From Paulinella micropora (Eukaryota; Cercozoa; Imbricatea; Euglyphida), in contig BJOX01000128.1 in assembly GCA_009731375.1 (NCBI GenBank), forward strand, positions 506,923-531,091: 24,169 nt of DNA, read 5' to 3'. Below the pieces are notes generated by a model. It worked only from the letters and a program-made list of their open reading frames with translations. It was not told the origin of the DNA and ran no database searches. The translations under genes and the position numbers were made by a program. Position 1 is the stretch's first letter. The number at the start of each line of letters is the position of its first letter. This document shows positions 1-14,741 of this stretch, piece after piece.

Positions 1-232
1 CTTGGTGTATGCACTTGCACATTCGGTGACGTCTTGCAAGAGGTTGCTGGGACTGCGGAATAACCTCGGCTTAGTGCAGTCTTGCCCTCAGGAGCTCCAT
101 CGGTGGCCCCGATCCATCAGGCGAGAGACTGACACGGAGGGGTGGAGGACCTCGAACAAGGGTATTGGAGGCTTATGTCCGTTGAGGATATGCCATTAGC
201 TGCATCAGTACGCCTCAGATATAGTAAATAGT
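1..232. other. Non-repetitive island, unassigned
   Basis: This is about 230 bases of balanced composition with no simple repeat. A plus-strand frame is open to base 199 from the window edge, but the peptide has no motif I recognise and no splice or start context supports it. It may be the edge of a transposable element or intergenic DNA. I see no copy of it elsewhere in the window. Confidence 0.5.
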
Positions 233-239
233 ATTATTA

Positions 240-300
<61 letters not shown>

Positions 301-457
301 TGTTATTGCTATTATTATTAACATTACTTAAGCGATAGTATTTGGAGTGGTGGTGGTAGTGTCTATAGTAGTTGCAGCAGCAACAACAACAACAACAACA
401 ACAACAGCAGCAGCAGCAGCAGCAGTAGTCAAAGTGGTAGTAGTAGTGGTAGTAGTA

Positions 458-536
<79 letters not shown>

Positions 537-556
537 GAGTAGTAGTAGTATAGTAG

Positions 557-616
<60 letters not shown>

Positions 617-619
617 GCA

Positions 620-681
<62 letters not shown>

Positions 682-686
682 TTAGC

Positions 687-721
<35 letters not shown>

Positions 722-722
722 C

Positions 723-782
<60 letters not shown>

Positions 783-813
783 CGTAGTAGTAGTAGTGGT
801 AGTAGTAGTAGTG

Positions 814-878
<65 letters not shown>

Positions 879-934
879 TGTATTAGTAGTAGTAGAAGTA
901 GTAGTAGTAGTGGTAGTAGTAGTAGTAGTAGTAG

Positions 935-1000
<66 letters not shown>
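233..1000. repeat. Trinucleotide repeats: ATT, CAA/CAG, AGT
   Basis: An ATT run (to about 300) is followed by a short CAA/CAG stretch (371-427), a long AGT run with scattered single-base variants (about 428-970), and ATT again (971-1000). The long valine or threonine frames here are translations of the repeat and are not genes. Confidence 0.97.
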
Positions 1001-1001
<1 letters not shown>

Positions 1002-1005
1002 GGAC

Positions 1006-1063
1006 ACCGTGATAGCCCAGTGGTCAAGTTCTACCATCTGGGCCCTGTCGCCAGTTCGATTCC
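1006..1063 (+). mobile_element. tRNA-derived SINE head (A and B boxes)
   Basis: Bases 1013-1023 read TAGCCCAGTGG, which fits the RNA polymerase III A box (TRGYNNARNNG). Bases 1053-1063 read AGTTCGATTCC, one base from the B-box core GGTTCGANTCC. The spacing of about 40 bases is slightly shorter than in a tRNA. No intact cloverleaf is evident, so a tRNA-related SINE 5' end is more likely than a functional tRNA gene. The sequence runs straight into an N gap, so the body is not visible. An ATT microsatellite abuts its left side. Confidence 0.6.
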
Positions 1064-1394
1064 NNNNNNNNNNNNNNNNNNNNNNNNNNNNNNNNNNNNN
1101 NNNNNNNNNNNNNNNNNNNNNNNNNNNNNNNNNNNNNNNNNNNNNNNNNNNNNNNNNNNNNNNNNNNNNNNNNNNNNNNNNNNNNNNNNNNNNNNNNNNN
1201 NNNNNNNNNNNNNNNNNNNNNNNNNNNNNNNNNNNNNNNNNNNNNNNNNNNNNNNNNNNNNNNNNNNNNNNNNNNNNNNNNNNNNNNNNNNNNNNNNNNN
1301 NNNNNNNNNNNNNNNNNNNNNNNNNNNNNNNNNNNNNNNNNNNNNNNNNNNNNNNNNNNNNNNNNNNNNNNNNNNNNNNNNNNNNNNNNNNNNN
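1064..1394. other. Assembly gap (331 N)
   Basis: This run of N lies directly between the SINE-like head and the conserved ATT-tailed segment. Missing sequence probably includes the SINE body. Confidence 1.
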
Positions 1395-1492
1395 TGTCAT
1401 TAGAGCTTATCGTCAATTCTTCGTACTCCCCTCACGGGTGAGACGATGGAGGCGCATGTGCAGAAATGCATCAGCCATTGACAGAGAAGCAC
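1395..1492 (+). mobile_element. ATT-tailed interspersed repeat, 3' part
   Basis: This non-repetitive stretch ends in AGAGAAGCAC and is followed by an ATT run. Its last 62 bases (1431-1492) are identical, in reverse complement, to 24108-24169, where an ATT run again follows the same end. Perfect identity of two copies with the same tail is typical of a recently active short retroposon. It may be the 3' part of the element whose tRNA-like head lies left of the gap, but the gap prevents proof. Confidence 0.55.
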
Positions 1493-1524
<32 letters not shown>

Positions 1525-1557
1525 GTAGTAGTAGTAGTAGTAGTAGTGGTAGTAGTG

Positions 1558-1617
<60 letters not shown>

Positions 1618-1683
1618 TTATTAGTTGTATTAGTAGTAGCAGCAGTAGAAGTAGTAGTAGCAGTAGCAGTAGTAGTAGTAGTG

Positions 1684-1765
<82 letters not shown>

Positions 1766-1785
1766 AAGTAGTAATGACCTCGGGA
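1493..1785. repeat. ATT then AGT trinucleotide repeat
   Basis: An ATT run of about 30 bases passes into AGT repeats with a few GGT, ATT and AGC variants. Nothing else is visible in it. Confidence 0.95.
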
Positions 1786-1825
1786 ACTACGTTCTCTGTT
1801 TCTAATTCACCATATAAGCTAACAT

Positions 1826-1826
<1 letters not shown>
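1786..1826 (+). repeat. Diverged copy of the ACAT-field module
   Basis: It reads GTTTCTAATTCACCATATAA and then GCTAACATG. This matches the longer form of the module at 2120-2167 (GTTTCCAATTCCCCATACAA, GCTAGCAT) with several substitutions. It extends the module family into the neighbouring trinucleotide field. Confidence 0.5.
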
Positions 1827-1878
<52 letters not shown>

Positions 1879-2095
1879 TTATTATTATCATCATCATCAT
1901 CAACAACAATAACAACAACATCATCATCATCATCATCATCAACATCATCATCATCATCATCAACAACATCATCATCATCATCATCAACATCAACAACAAC
2001 ATCATCATCATCAACATCATCATCATCATCAACAACAACATCGTCATCATCATCATCATCATCATCACCACCATCACCATCATATCCAAAGGCAA
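1827..2095. repeat. ATT, ATC and AAC trinucleotide repeats
   Basis: ATT units run to about 1885, followed by mixed ATC/AAC units to about 2095. Long asparagine, isoleucine or serine frames across it are artefacts of the repeat. Confidence 0.95.
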
Positions 2096-2099
2096 CAAC

Positions 2100-3780
2100 A
2101 CCTTCTCAGGGACGAGGTTGACAGTTTCCAATTCCCCATACAAGCTAGCATAAGCCCACAGCGTCTACATACACAACGAGGTTGATGTATGTATGTATGT
2201 ATGTATGTATGTATGTATGTATGTATGTGACAGTTTCCAATTCCCCATACAAGCTAGCATAAGCCCACAGCGTCTACATACACAACATACATACATACAT
2301 ACATACATACATACATACATACATACATCGCCATACAAGCTAGCATAAGCCCACAGCGTCTATATACACAACATACATACATACACAACATAATATACAT
2401 ACATACACAACTACATACATACATATACATATATACATACATCCATACATACATACATCGCCATACATGCTAGCATAAGCCCACAGCGTCTATATACACA
2501 ACATACATACACAACATAGTATACATACATACACAACTACATACATACATATACATATATACATACATACATACATACATACACACATCGCCATATATGC
2601 TAGCATAAGCCCACAGCGTCTATATGCACAACATACATACATACACAACATAATATACATACATACACAACTACACACATACATATACATACATACATAC
2701 ATCGCCATACATGCTAGCATAAGCCCACAGCGTCTTTACACAACATACATACATACATACATACAAACATACATACATACATACATACATACATACATAC
2801 ATACATACATACATCGCCATACAAAGTAGTATAAGCCCACAGCGTCTACATACACAACATGCATACATACATACATACATACAAACATTACATACGTAAC
2901 ATACACAACATAATATACATACATACACAACATACATACTACATACATAAATATATGCATACATGCATAAATGCATACATACATACATACTTGCATACAT
3001 ACATACATACATACATACATACGTACATACATACATGCATACATACATACAAACTAGCATAAGCCCACAGCGTCTTCATACACAACATACATACATACAT
3101 ACATACACACATGACAACATACATACATACATGCATACATACATACATACATACATACATACATACATACATACATACATACATACATACATACATACAT
3201 ACATGCATACATACATACATACAAACTAGCATAAACCCACAGCGTCTTCATACACAACATACATACATACATACACACACACATTACATCATGCATACAT
3301 GCATACATACATACATACATGCATACATACATACATACATACATACATACATACATACATACATACATACAAACTAGCATAAGCCCACAGCGTCTTCATA
3401 CACAACATACATACATACATACATACACACATTACATCATGCATACATACATACATACATACATACAGACATACATACATACATACATACATGCATACAT
3501 ACATACAAACTAGCATAAGCCCACAGCGTCTTCATACACAACACATACATACATACATACATACACACATTACATCATGCATACATACATACATACATAC
3601 ATACATACATACATACATACATCGCCATACAATACCATAAGCCCACAGCGTCTTCATACACCACATACATACATACATACATACACACATACACACATTA
3701 CATACGTATGTACATACCAAAATACCTACCTACATACATAAACATATAAGCTATAGCATATGCCCACAGATTCTTCATAA
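2100..3780 (+). repeat. ACAT field with 13 spaced copies of a short module
   Basis: A direct module with core GCTAGCATAAGCCCACAGCG and then TCT(T/A)CATACACAACA recurs near 2144, 2253, 2339, 2469, 2599, 2713, 2826, 3053, 3225, 3373, 3509, 3631 and 3751. The copies are separated by ACAT microsatellite. Spacing varies from 86 to 227 bases. The first two copies carry a longer left arm (GACAGTTTCCAATTCCCCAT); several later ones keep only ATCGCCATACA or ACAAA. Leftward copies read GTCTACATA or GTCTATATA and rightward ones GTCTTCATA, so neighbours are most alike, as expected from local duplication. No coding potential is seen. Confidence 0.85.
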
Positions 3781-4074
3781 CAATCTATTCATACATACAT
3801 ACATACATACATACATACATACATACATACATACGTACGTACGTACATACATACATACATACATACATACATACATACATACATAAGCTATCGACAGACC
3901 TGTTGGCTAATTGTGCCTGGATGTACGCCGCCGATATATAAACATCTATATCATACATACATACATACATACATACATACATACACACATACACACACAT
4001 ACATACACGGGGGGGTACATACATGGGCGTTCGCCGCCGATATATAAACATCTATCATGCATACATACATACAT

Positions 4075-4111
<37 letters not shown>

Positions 4112-4250
4112 AGACACACTATTGGGGTATTGTGTCTGGATGTACGCCGCCGATATATAAACATCTATCATGCATACATACATACATACATACATACATA
4201 CATACATACATACATACATACATACTCGCACAACACACACACACACACAC
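3781..4250 (+). repeat. ACAT/CA repeat with three copies of a second module
   Basis: The module centred on GCCGCCGATATATAAACATC occurs at about 3913-3950, 4024-4060 and 4131-4172, with a period near 107 bases. Copies 1 and 3 also share CTGGATGTAC upstream. Each copy passes into ACAT units. A TATATAA string is present in each, but with the repeat context I do not call it a promoter. Confidence 0.8.
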
Positions 4251-4289
4251 ACACTTGCAATACATAAACACAAATATACGCATAATACT

Positions 4290-4348
<59 letters not shown>

Positions 4349-4400
4349 GACACAGACACACACACACACACACACACATACACACACAAACACACTCACT

Positions 4401-4445
<45 letters not shown>

Positions 4446-4510
4446 CTCCTCTTCATCCTCCTCCTCCTCCTCCCNNNNNNNNNNCTCTCTCTCTCTCTCT
4501 CTCTTTCACT
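4251..4510. repeat. CT and CA dinucleotide repeats
   Basis: CT repeats (about 4291-4331), CA repeats (about 4332-4443), a CTC-rich stretch, a 10-N gap (4475-4484) and more CT make up this block. Nothing else is visible. Confidence 0.95.
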
Positions 4511-4652
4511 CCCTACCTCACACTATGCCTCGGCGCCGCCAACGTCTTCAGATCTACACACAAACATATACATAATCTATAAATACTACATACGAAGGCA
4601 GGTGGACATACAGAACATACACTGAAAACTCATATGCATACATATTACTTAC

Positions 4653-4737
4653 CCGGCGGGGCCGTGTTGGGAATTTTCGGCAGTCGCTTCGGTCTGCCCT
4701 TTCGCTTTTCTGAGTCTTCGTCGTCCGGCGGCCCCAC
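4653..4737 (-). CDS. Candidate internal exon with AT-hook-like motif (doubtful)
   Basis: On the minus strand this GC-rich 85-base segment is bounded by a CAG acceptor (intron side T-rich, ending CCCGGGACGCAG) and a GG|GTAAGT donor at 4652-4647. In the frame that starts at its first base it reads VGPPDDEDSEKRKGRPKRLP followed by KIPNTAPP. This includes KRKGRPKR, which resembles an AT-hook, a minor-groove DNA-binding motif common in chromatin proteins. All three minus frames are open, so openness is weak evidence. Against the call, the plus strand of 4647-4715 aligns end to end, with indels, to the minus-strand exon-like cassettes at 19.7-20.3 kb. The donor-like GTAAGT may therefore be only a conserved module end read in antisense, and the AT-hook frame chance. 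I cannot choose between the two without transcripts. Confidence 0.25.
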
Positions 4738-4824
4738 CTGCGTCCCGGGAAAACATAGATAAAAATAATAAAAACACACAGGCCTGATCGACTGCCTCTG
4801 TCTTTCTGCTTCTATCTCCTACCT

Positions 4825-4826
<2 letters not shown>

Positions 4827-4863
<37 letters not shown>

Positions 4864-4998
4864 NNNNNNNNNNNNNNNNNNNNNNNNNNNNNNNNNNNNN
4901 NNNNNNNNNNNNNNNNNNNNNNNNNNNNNNNNNNNNNNNNNNNNNNNNNNNNNNNNNNNNNNNNNNNNNNNNNNNNNNNNNNNNNNNNNNNNNNNNNN
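4827..4998. other. Poly-C run and assembly gap
   Basis: A poly-C run of about 37 bases is followed by 135 N (4864-4998). Long C tracts often stop sequencing or assembly, so the run length itself may be unreliable. Confidence 0.95.
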
Positions 4999-5388
<390 letters not shown>

Positions 5389-5397
<9 letters not shown>

Positions 5398-5412
5398 CTT
5401 CCTTTCCTTAAT
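5389..5412 (+). repeat. Short module 1 fragment at a GATA/TATC switch
   Basis: GATAGCTTCCTTTCCTTAAT sits between GATA on its left and TATC on its right. It matches the GATAGCTTCCTTAACC part of module 1 at 6437, 7327 and 7797, with an extra TTTCC. Confidence 0.5.
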
Positions 5413-5428
5413 CTATCTAACTATCTAA

Positions 5429-5489
<61 letters not shown>

Positions 5490-5490
5490 C

Positions 5491-5539
<49 letters not shown>

Positions 5540-5568
5540 CCTATCTACCTATCTATCTATCTGTCTGT

Positions 5569-5631
<63 letters not shown>

Positions 5632-5691
5632 GCTATCTAGCTATCTAGCTATCTCTCTATCTCTCTATCTCTCTATCTCTCTATCTATCTG

Positions 5692-5725
<34 letters not shown>

Positions 5726-5734
5726 CATCCATCC

Positions 5735-5785
<51 letters not shown>

Positions 5786-5811
5786 CATCTATCTTCTCTA
5801 TCCATCTATCC

Positions 5812-5878
<67 letters not shown>

Positions 5879-5883
5879 CATCC

Positions 5884-5940
<57 letters not shown>

Positions 5941-6176
5941 CTTTCTATCTATTTATCTATCTATCTATCTATCCATCTATCTATCTATCTATCTATCTTT
6001 CTATCTTTCTATCTATCTATCCATCTATCCATCCATCAATATCCATCTATCCATCCATCTATCCATGTACCCATCTATCCATCTATCCATCTATCCATCA
6101 TCCATCTATCTATCCAAATATCTATCTATCCGTACACAACAGTGTGCCTTGTAAAGCGTTTTTAGCTTTGATAGCT

Positions 6177-6234
<58 letters not shown>

Positions 6235-6379
6235 CATCCATCAATCTATCCATCTATCCATCTATCCATCTACCCATCTACCCATCTATCCATCTATCCA
6301 TCATCCATCTATCTATCCATCTATATATCTATCCGTACCCAACAGTGTGCCTTGCAAAGCGTTTTTAGCTTTGATAGCT

Positions 6380-6436
<57 letters not shown>
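5413..6436. repeat. TATC microsatellite with two partial module 1 copies
   Basis: TATC units carry TATCC, CATC and TACC variants, including a denser CCATC-rich stretch at about 6020-6120. Partial copies of module 1 (AGTGTGCCTTGTAAAGCG, then TTTTTAGCTTTGATAGCTTC) lie at 6131-6178 and 6334-6381. Each joins directly to TATC on both sides. Confidence 0.93.
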
Positions 6437-6468
6437 GCGTTTTTAGCTTTGATAGCTTCCTTAACCGA
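6437..6468 (+). repeat. Module 1 partial copy at a TATC-to-GATA switch
   Basis: GCGTTTTTAGCTTTGATAGC and then TTCCTTAACCGA lies between TATC on the left and GATA on the right. The repeat field changes strand exactly at this module. Confidence 0.7.
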
Positions 6469-7110
<642 letters not shown>

Positions 7111-7164
<54 letters not shown>

Positions 7165-7180
7165 GATCTATCTATCTATG

Positions 7181-7242
<62 letters not shown>

Positions 7243-7326
7243 CTCTATTTATCTTCTCTATCTATCTATCTTCTCTATATTTACTATCCATACATAACAT
7301 ATTATCCATCTATCTATCTATCTATC
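7111..7326. repeat. TATC microsatellite
   Basis: TATC units carry TTCTC interruptions near 7240-7275. The stretch is bounded by module 2 on the left and module 1 on the right. Confidence 0.95.
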
Positions 7327-7420
7327 CGTACCCAACAGTGTGCCTTGTAAAGCGTTCTTAGCTTTGATAGCTTCCTTAACCGAACACAGGTTGATAAAAG
7401 CGATATTCTAGATAAACATA
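7327..7420 (+). repeat. Module 1, longest copy
   Basis: It runs from CGTACCCAACAGTGTGCCTT through TTTGATAGCTTCCTTAACCG to AGCGATATTCTAGATAAACA. TATC lies on the left and GGTA/GATA on the right. The copies at 6131, 6334, 6437 and 7781 are shorter or more diverged. Confidence 0.75.
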
Positions 7421-7592
7421 GGTAGGTAGGTAGGTAGGTAGGTAGGTAGGTAGGTAGGTAGGTAGGTAGGTGGGTGGGTCGATGAGTAGGTAGGTAGGTA
7501 GGTAGGTAGGTGGGTGGGTGGGTGGGTGGGTGGGTAGGTAGGTAGGTAGGTAGGTAGATAGATAGATGGATCGATCGATCGATCGATCGATC

Positions 7593-7655
<63 letters not shown>

Positions 7656-7688
7656 GGATAGATAGATGGATGGATGGATGGATGGATG

Positions 7689-7766
<78 letters not shown>

Positions 7767-7981
7767 AAGATAGATAGATATATATTCATCTAAGAGCAAC
7801 TTAAGCTTTGATAGCTTCCTTAAAGAAACAGAGGTTTATAAACGCATTATTCTACATAAACATACATAGGTAGGTAGGTAGGTAGGTGGGTAGGTAGATA
7901 GGTAGGTGGGTAGGTAGATAGATGGATCGATCGATCGATAGATAGATGGATAGATAGGTGATAGATAGATAGGTAGGTAGG

Positions 7982-8075
<94 letters not shown>

Positions 8076-8115
8076 TATAGATAGATAGATACATAGATAG
8101 ATAGATGGATAGATG

Positions 8116-8169
<54 letters not shown>

Positions 8170-8197
8170 GTAGATAGAGTAGATAGAGTAGATAGAG

Positions 8198-8237
<40 letters not shown>

Positions 8238-8255
8238 GAAGATAGATAGATAGAG

Positions 8256-8330
<75 letters not shown>
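7421..8330. repeat. GGTA, GATA, GATC and GATG tetranucleotide field with a module 1 copy
   Basis: GGTA and GGGT units grade into GATA, GATC and GATG units. A diverged module 1 copy at 7781-7868 (CTTTGATAGCTTCCTTAAAG, then AACGCATTATTCTACATAAA) is again followed on its right by GGTA units, the same junction as at 7420. TAGAG variants occur near 8166-8200. Confidence 0.93.
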
Positions 8331-8331
<1 letters not shown>

Positions 8332-8378
8332 CTATGATACGACTAGTTGTGGTATTTACTATCCATGGATTACATATA
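8331..8378 (+). repeat. Module 2, copy 2
   Basis: GATACGACTAGTTGTGGTAT and then TTACTATCCATGGATTACAT matches 7061-7110 with a few changes. It is preceded by GATA and followed by AT-rich pentanucleotide repeat instead of TATC. Confidence 0.7.
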
Positions 8379-8782
8379 TATATATACATAATACAATATA
8401 ATATAATATAATAATATAATATAATATAATATAATATAATATAATATAATATAATATAATATAATATAATTAATATAATATAATTAATATAATATAATAT
8501 AATATAATATAATATAATATAATATAATATAATATAATGTAATATAATATAATATAATATAATATAATATAATATAATATATAAAATAACATAACATAAC
8601 ATAACACAACACAACATAACATAACATAACATAACATAATATAATATAATACAATATAATATAATATAATATAATATAATATAATATAATATAATCTAAT
8701 ATAATATACATTACATATATATATATACATAAGTATATAAGACCTTGTGTCGAAGTACTTTGATGTTCTCAAATGGTCCATG

Positions 8783-8833
<51 letters not shown>

Positions 8834-8895
8834 TATATATTTTTATCATATATACACATTGAAGTCTATGTAAACATATTAAGGTTCTCAAACAG
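8379..8895. repeat. TAATA pentanucleotide block and AT repeats
   Basis: (TAATA)n runs from about 8390 to 8706, with an ACATA-rich inner patch (8588-8637). TA dinucleotide and short unique pieces follow, including GTCGAAGTACTTTGATGTTC at about 8748. No coding signal is seen. Confidence 0.9.
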
Positions 8896-8947
<52 letters not shown>

Positions 8948-8948
8948 C

Positions 8949-9009
<61 letters not shown>

Positions 9010-9086
9010 GCAGCAAGATAGCCTCATAGATAGGTAGATAGAGATAGATAGATAGATAGATAGATAGATATTAGATAGATAGATAT

Positions 9087-9153
<67 letters not shown>

Positions 9154-9159
9154 TAGATG

Positions 9160-9208
<49 letters not shown>

Positions 9209-9306
9209 GTAGGTAGGTAGGTAGGTAGGTAGGTAGGTAGGTAGGTAGAAAGATGTAGGTAGGTAGGTAGGTAGGTAGGTAGGAAGGTAGGCAGGTTAAA
9301 ATGGAT

Positions 9307-9363
<57 letters not shown>

Positions 9364-9402
9364 CAAAGATAATAGATAGATAGATAGATAAGATAGATAG
9401 AG

Positions 9403-9480
<78 letters not shown>

Positions 9481-9493
9481 GTAGGTAGGTATG

Positions 9494-9546
<53 letters not shown>

Positions 9547-9554
9547 TAGATAGC

Positions 9555-9625
<71 letters not shown>

Positions 9626-9626
9626 G

Positions 9627-9683
<57 letters not shown>

Positions 9684-9724
9684 GTAGATAGATAGATAGA
9701 TAGATAGAAAGACAGACAGACAGA
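8896..9724. repeat. TATC then GATA/GGTA field with strand switch at ~9010
   Basis: TATC (8896-9009) and GATA (9027 onward) face each other across about 17 bases (CAGCAAGATAGCCTCAT). A GGTA stretch lies at about 9207-9295. The head-to-head arrangement could fold back as a long hairpin. Confidence 0.93.
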
Positions 9725-10077
9725 TGAGATATCGACTAATGTCAGAAAAAAGGAGCTTCTGATTTCGTCAACCAAGGAAGTCTGTGGGTAAAGTATTAAC
9801 CCGATGCCCAGCTAAGCCGTGATGTTTGCACGGAAGGGACTGATACAGGCGATACCAAAGCTCCCTAGTACCAGGCGGGGCCAGGGCTCGTTCCATAAGC
9901 GCCCCTTGCAGAACGAGCTCCCACCTCCATTACAGAGGACCCAGTAAGCAGATGGAGTTTCGAGACTGTTCGACAGTCTAGTATAAACCGACAGAGCACT
10001 GTGGGTTTTATTCCGGGCTCAACAAGCGAGAAAGGGCACCCTGAGGGAACAGGATTGTGCTTCCCGTCGCTATTTCG
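9725..10077 (-). mobile_element. 548-bp element, copy B (353 bases)
   Basis: It starts at the family's common end (TGAGATATCGACTAATGTCA) and stops after GTCGCTATTTCG, where GATA resumes. Where it overlaps copy D it appears identical by eye, which suggests recent copying. It contains a perfect 7-bp stem (AGACTGT/ACAGTCT, loop TCG) at 9963-9979. No reverse transcriptase or other protein domain is visible in any frame. Confidence 0.75.
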
Positions 10078-12590
<2,513 letters not shown>

Positions 12591-12711
12591 ATCAAATGAC
12601 CTTCTTGCATGGCCCCCTTAACATACATACATATATACATGCATATATTCATACATATATACATACATACATACATGCATACATACATACATACATACAT
12701 ACATACATACA

Positions 12712-12742
<31 letters not shown>

Positions 12743-13006
12743 CATACATACATACATACATACATACATACATACATACATACATAACAGACATACATAA
12801 CAGACATACACAACAGACATACATAACAGACATACATACATACATACATACATACATAACCTTCTTGCATAGCTCCGTTGACCTCTGGGTTGCATACATA
12901 CATACATACGTACATACATACATACATACATACATACATACATACACACATACATAGATAACCTTCTTGCATGGCTCTTTTAACCTCTGGGTTGCGTGCA
13001 TGCATG

Positions 13007-13038
<32 letters not shown>

Positions 13039-13044
13039 CATACA

Positions 13045-13076
<32 letters not shown>

Positions 13077-13333
13077 CATACATACATACATATATACGTA
13101 TATACATACATCCATACATACATACATGCATACATACATGCATACATACATGCATACATACATACATACATATATACATACATTCATACATACATACATA
13201 CATACGTACATGCATACGTACATGCATACATACATACATACATACATACATACATAAACACAAACATAGATAACCTTCTTGCATTGCTCTTTTAACCTCT
13301 GGATTGCTCTTAGGACAACGAGCGTATTTAAGC

Positions 13334-13335
<2 letters not shown>
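12591..13335 (+). repeat. ACAT field with four copies of a third module
   Basis: The module ATAACCTTCTTGCATGGCTC, then TTTTAACCTCTGGGTTGC, occurs at about 12594-12620 (diverged), 12858-12894, 12959-12996 and 13268-13307. The copies are separated by ACAT units of different length. An ACAGACATACATA variant patch lies at about 12785-12835. The last copy runs into about 25 unique bases. Confidence 0.85.
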
Positions 13336-13675
<340 letters not shown>

Positions 13676-13751
13676 AAAAATTAAAAAAAAAATCACTTTA
13701 GCTAGATCAATAATGATAGATGGATAGATGGAAATATAGATGCATATATGC

Positions 13752-13840
<89 letters not shown>

Positions 13841-14096
13841 AAAATAGATAGATAGGGAATAAATCAATCATGATAAGTGAATACATATTTGACAAGCAAT
13901 CATTTCTTGTTACCACTATATCCTTTCCAAGCATAGTAATGGGGGACACCTCATGAGCTTCCTAGAATCAGATAGACGCACAGAGAAATAACCTTAAGAA
14001 AAAGGAATAAAGCCAAGCAAACAAGAGAAGAAGAGAAGAAAAGATCTTTCTTGCTTGCTTGCTGGCTTGCCTGGTTTTCATTTCTTTTTCCCCGCC
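13676..14096. other. GATA patch and AT-rich unique island
   Basis: GATA occupies about 13755-13850. From 13857 to 14096 the sequence is non-repetitive, AG-rich near 14020-14045 and TTGC-rich near 14050-14075. No convincing open frame with splice signals or repeat copy was seen. Confidence 0.6.
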
Positions 14097-14143
14097 GCCC
14101 GGGGGGGGGGGGGGGGGGGGGTTTTTGGGGGAANNNNNNNNNN
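14097..14143. other. Poly-G run and 10-N gap, probable artefact
   Basis: CCGCCGCCC is followed by about 22 G, then T5, G5 and a placeholder-length 10-N gap. This pattern resembles base-calling or polishing noise and is not trustworthy sequence. Confidence 0.7.
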
Positions 14144-14164
14144 TCCCCTCTTGTTGTCTAACCC

Positions 14165-14218
<54 letters not shown>

Positions 14219-14300
14219 GTCTATCTGTCTATCTATCTGTCTATCTGTGATCATTACTCGTGTGGCCATACAGTCTTGTGTGCGTAGTTTATATATATAC

Positions 14301-14333
<33 letters not shown>

Positions 14334-14341
14334 AAGAGAAA

Positions 14342-14399
<58 letters not shown>

Positions 14400-14491
14400 G
14401 AGAGACAGATAGATAGAGAGAGAGAGAGAGAGAGATAAAGAGAGATAGAGGAATAGATGGAGAGATGGAGAGATAGATAGATAGATAGATG

Positions 14492-14555
<64 letters not shown>

Positions 14556-14576
14556 TTATATATATATATATAATAT

Positions 14577-14623
<47 letters not shown>

Positions 14624-14663
14624 CCATGAGTCGGGTGGCCATGAAGTCCTGAGTGTAGTTGAT

Positions 14664-14741
<78 letters not shown>
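14144..14741. repeat. TATC, AG, GATA and TA repeats with two copies of a short module
   Basis: TATC (14165-14247) is followed by AG and GATA tracts. A related unique piece appears twice: 14250-14291 (ACTCGTGTGGCCATACAGTC, TTGTGTGCGTAGTT) and 14623-14662 (AGTCGGGTGGCCATGAAGTC, CTGAGTGTAGTT). Each joins directly to simple repeat. Confidence 0.85.

Noticed and set aside
2-199. 65-residue plus-strand frame at the left edge
   Set aside because: No recognisable motif, splice context or codon signal; a frame of this length is expected by chance in balanced-composition DNA.
1006-1063. Functional tRNA gene
   Set aside because: A and B boxes are present, but no matching acceptor stem or clear anticodon arm is visible and the 3' end is lost in N.
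429-2153. Long open frames of poly-V, poly-T, poly-I and poly-N
   Set aside because: They are translations of AGT, ATT and ATC repeats, some crossing an N gap; no non-repeat protein sequence is present.
2144-3780. CRISPR-like regularly spaced direct repeats
   Set aside because: Spacers are ACAT microsatellite, not unique sequence, spacing is irregular, and the context is eukaryotic.
4524-4575. Plus-strand ATG frame MPRRRQRLQIYTQTYT
   Set aside because: It runs at once into ACAT-type repeat, lacks a donor and has no relative with a supported start.
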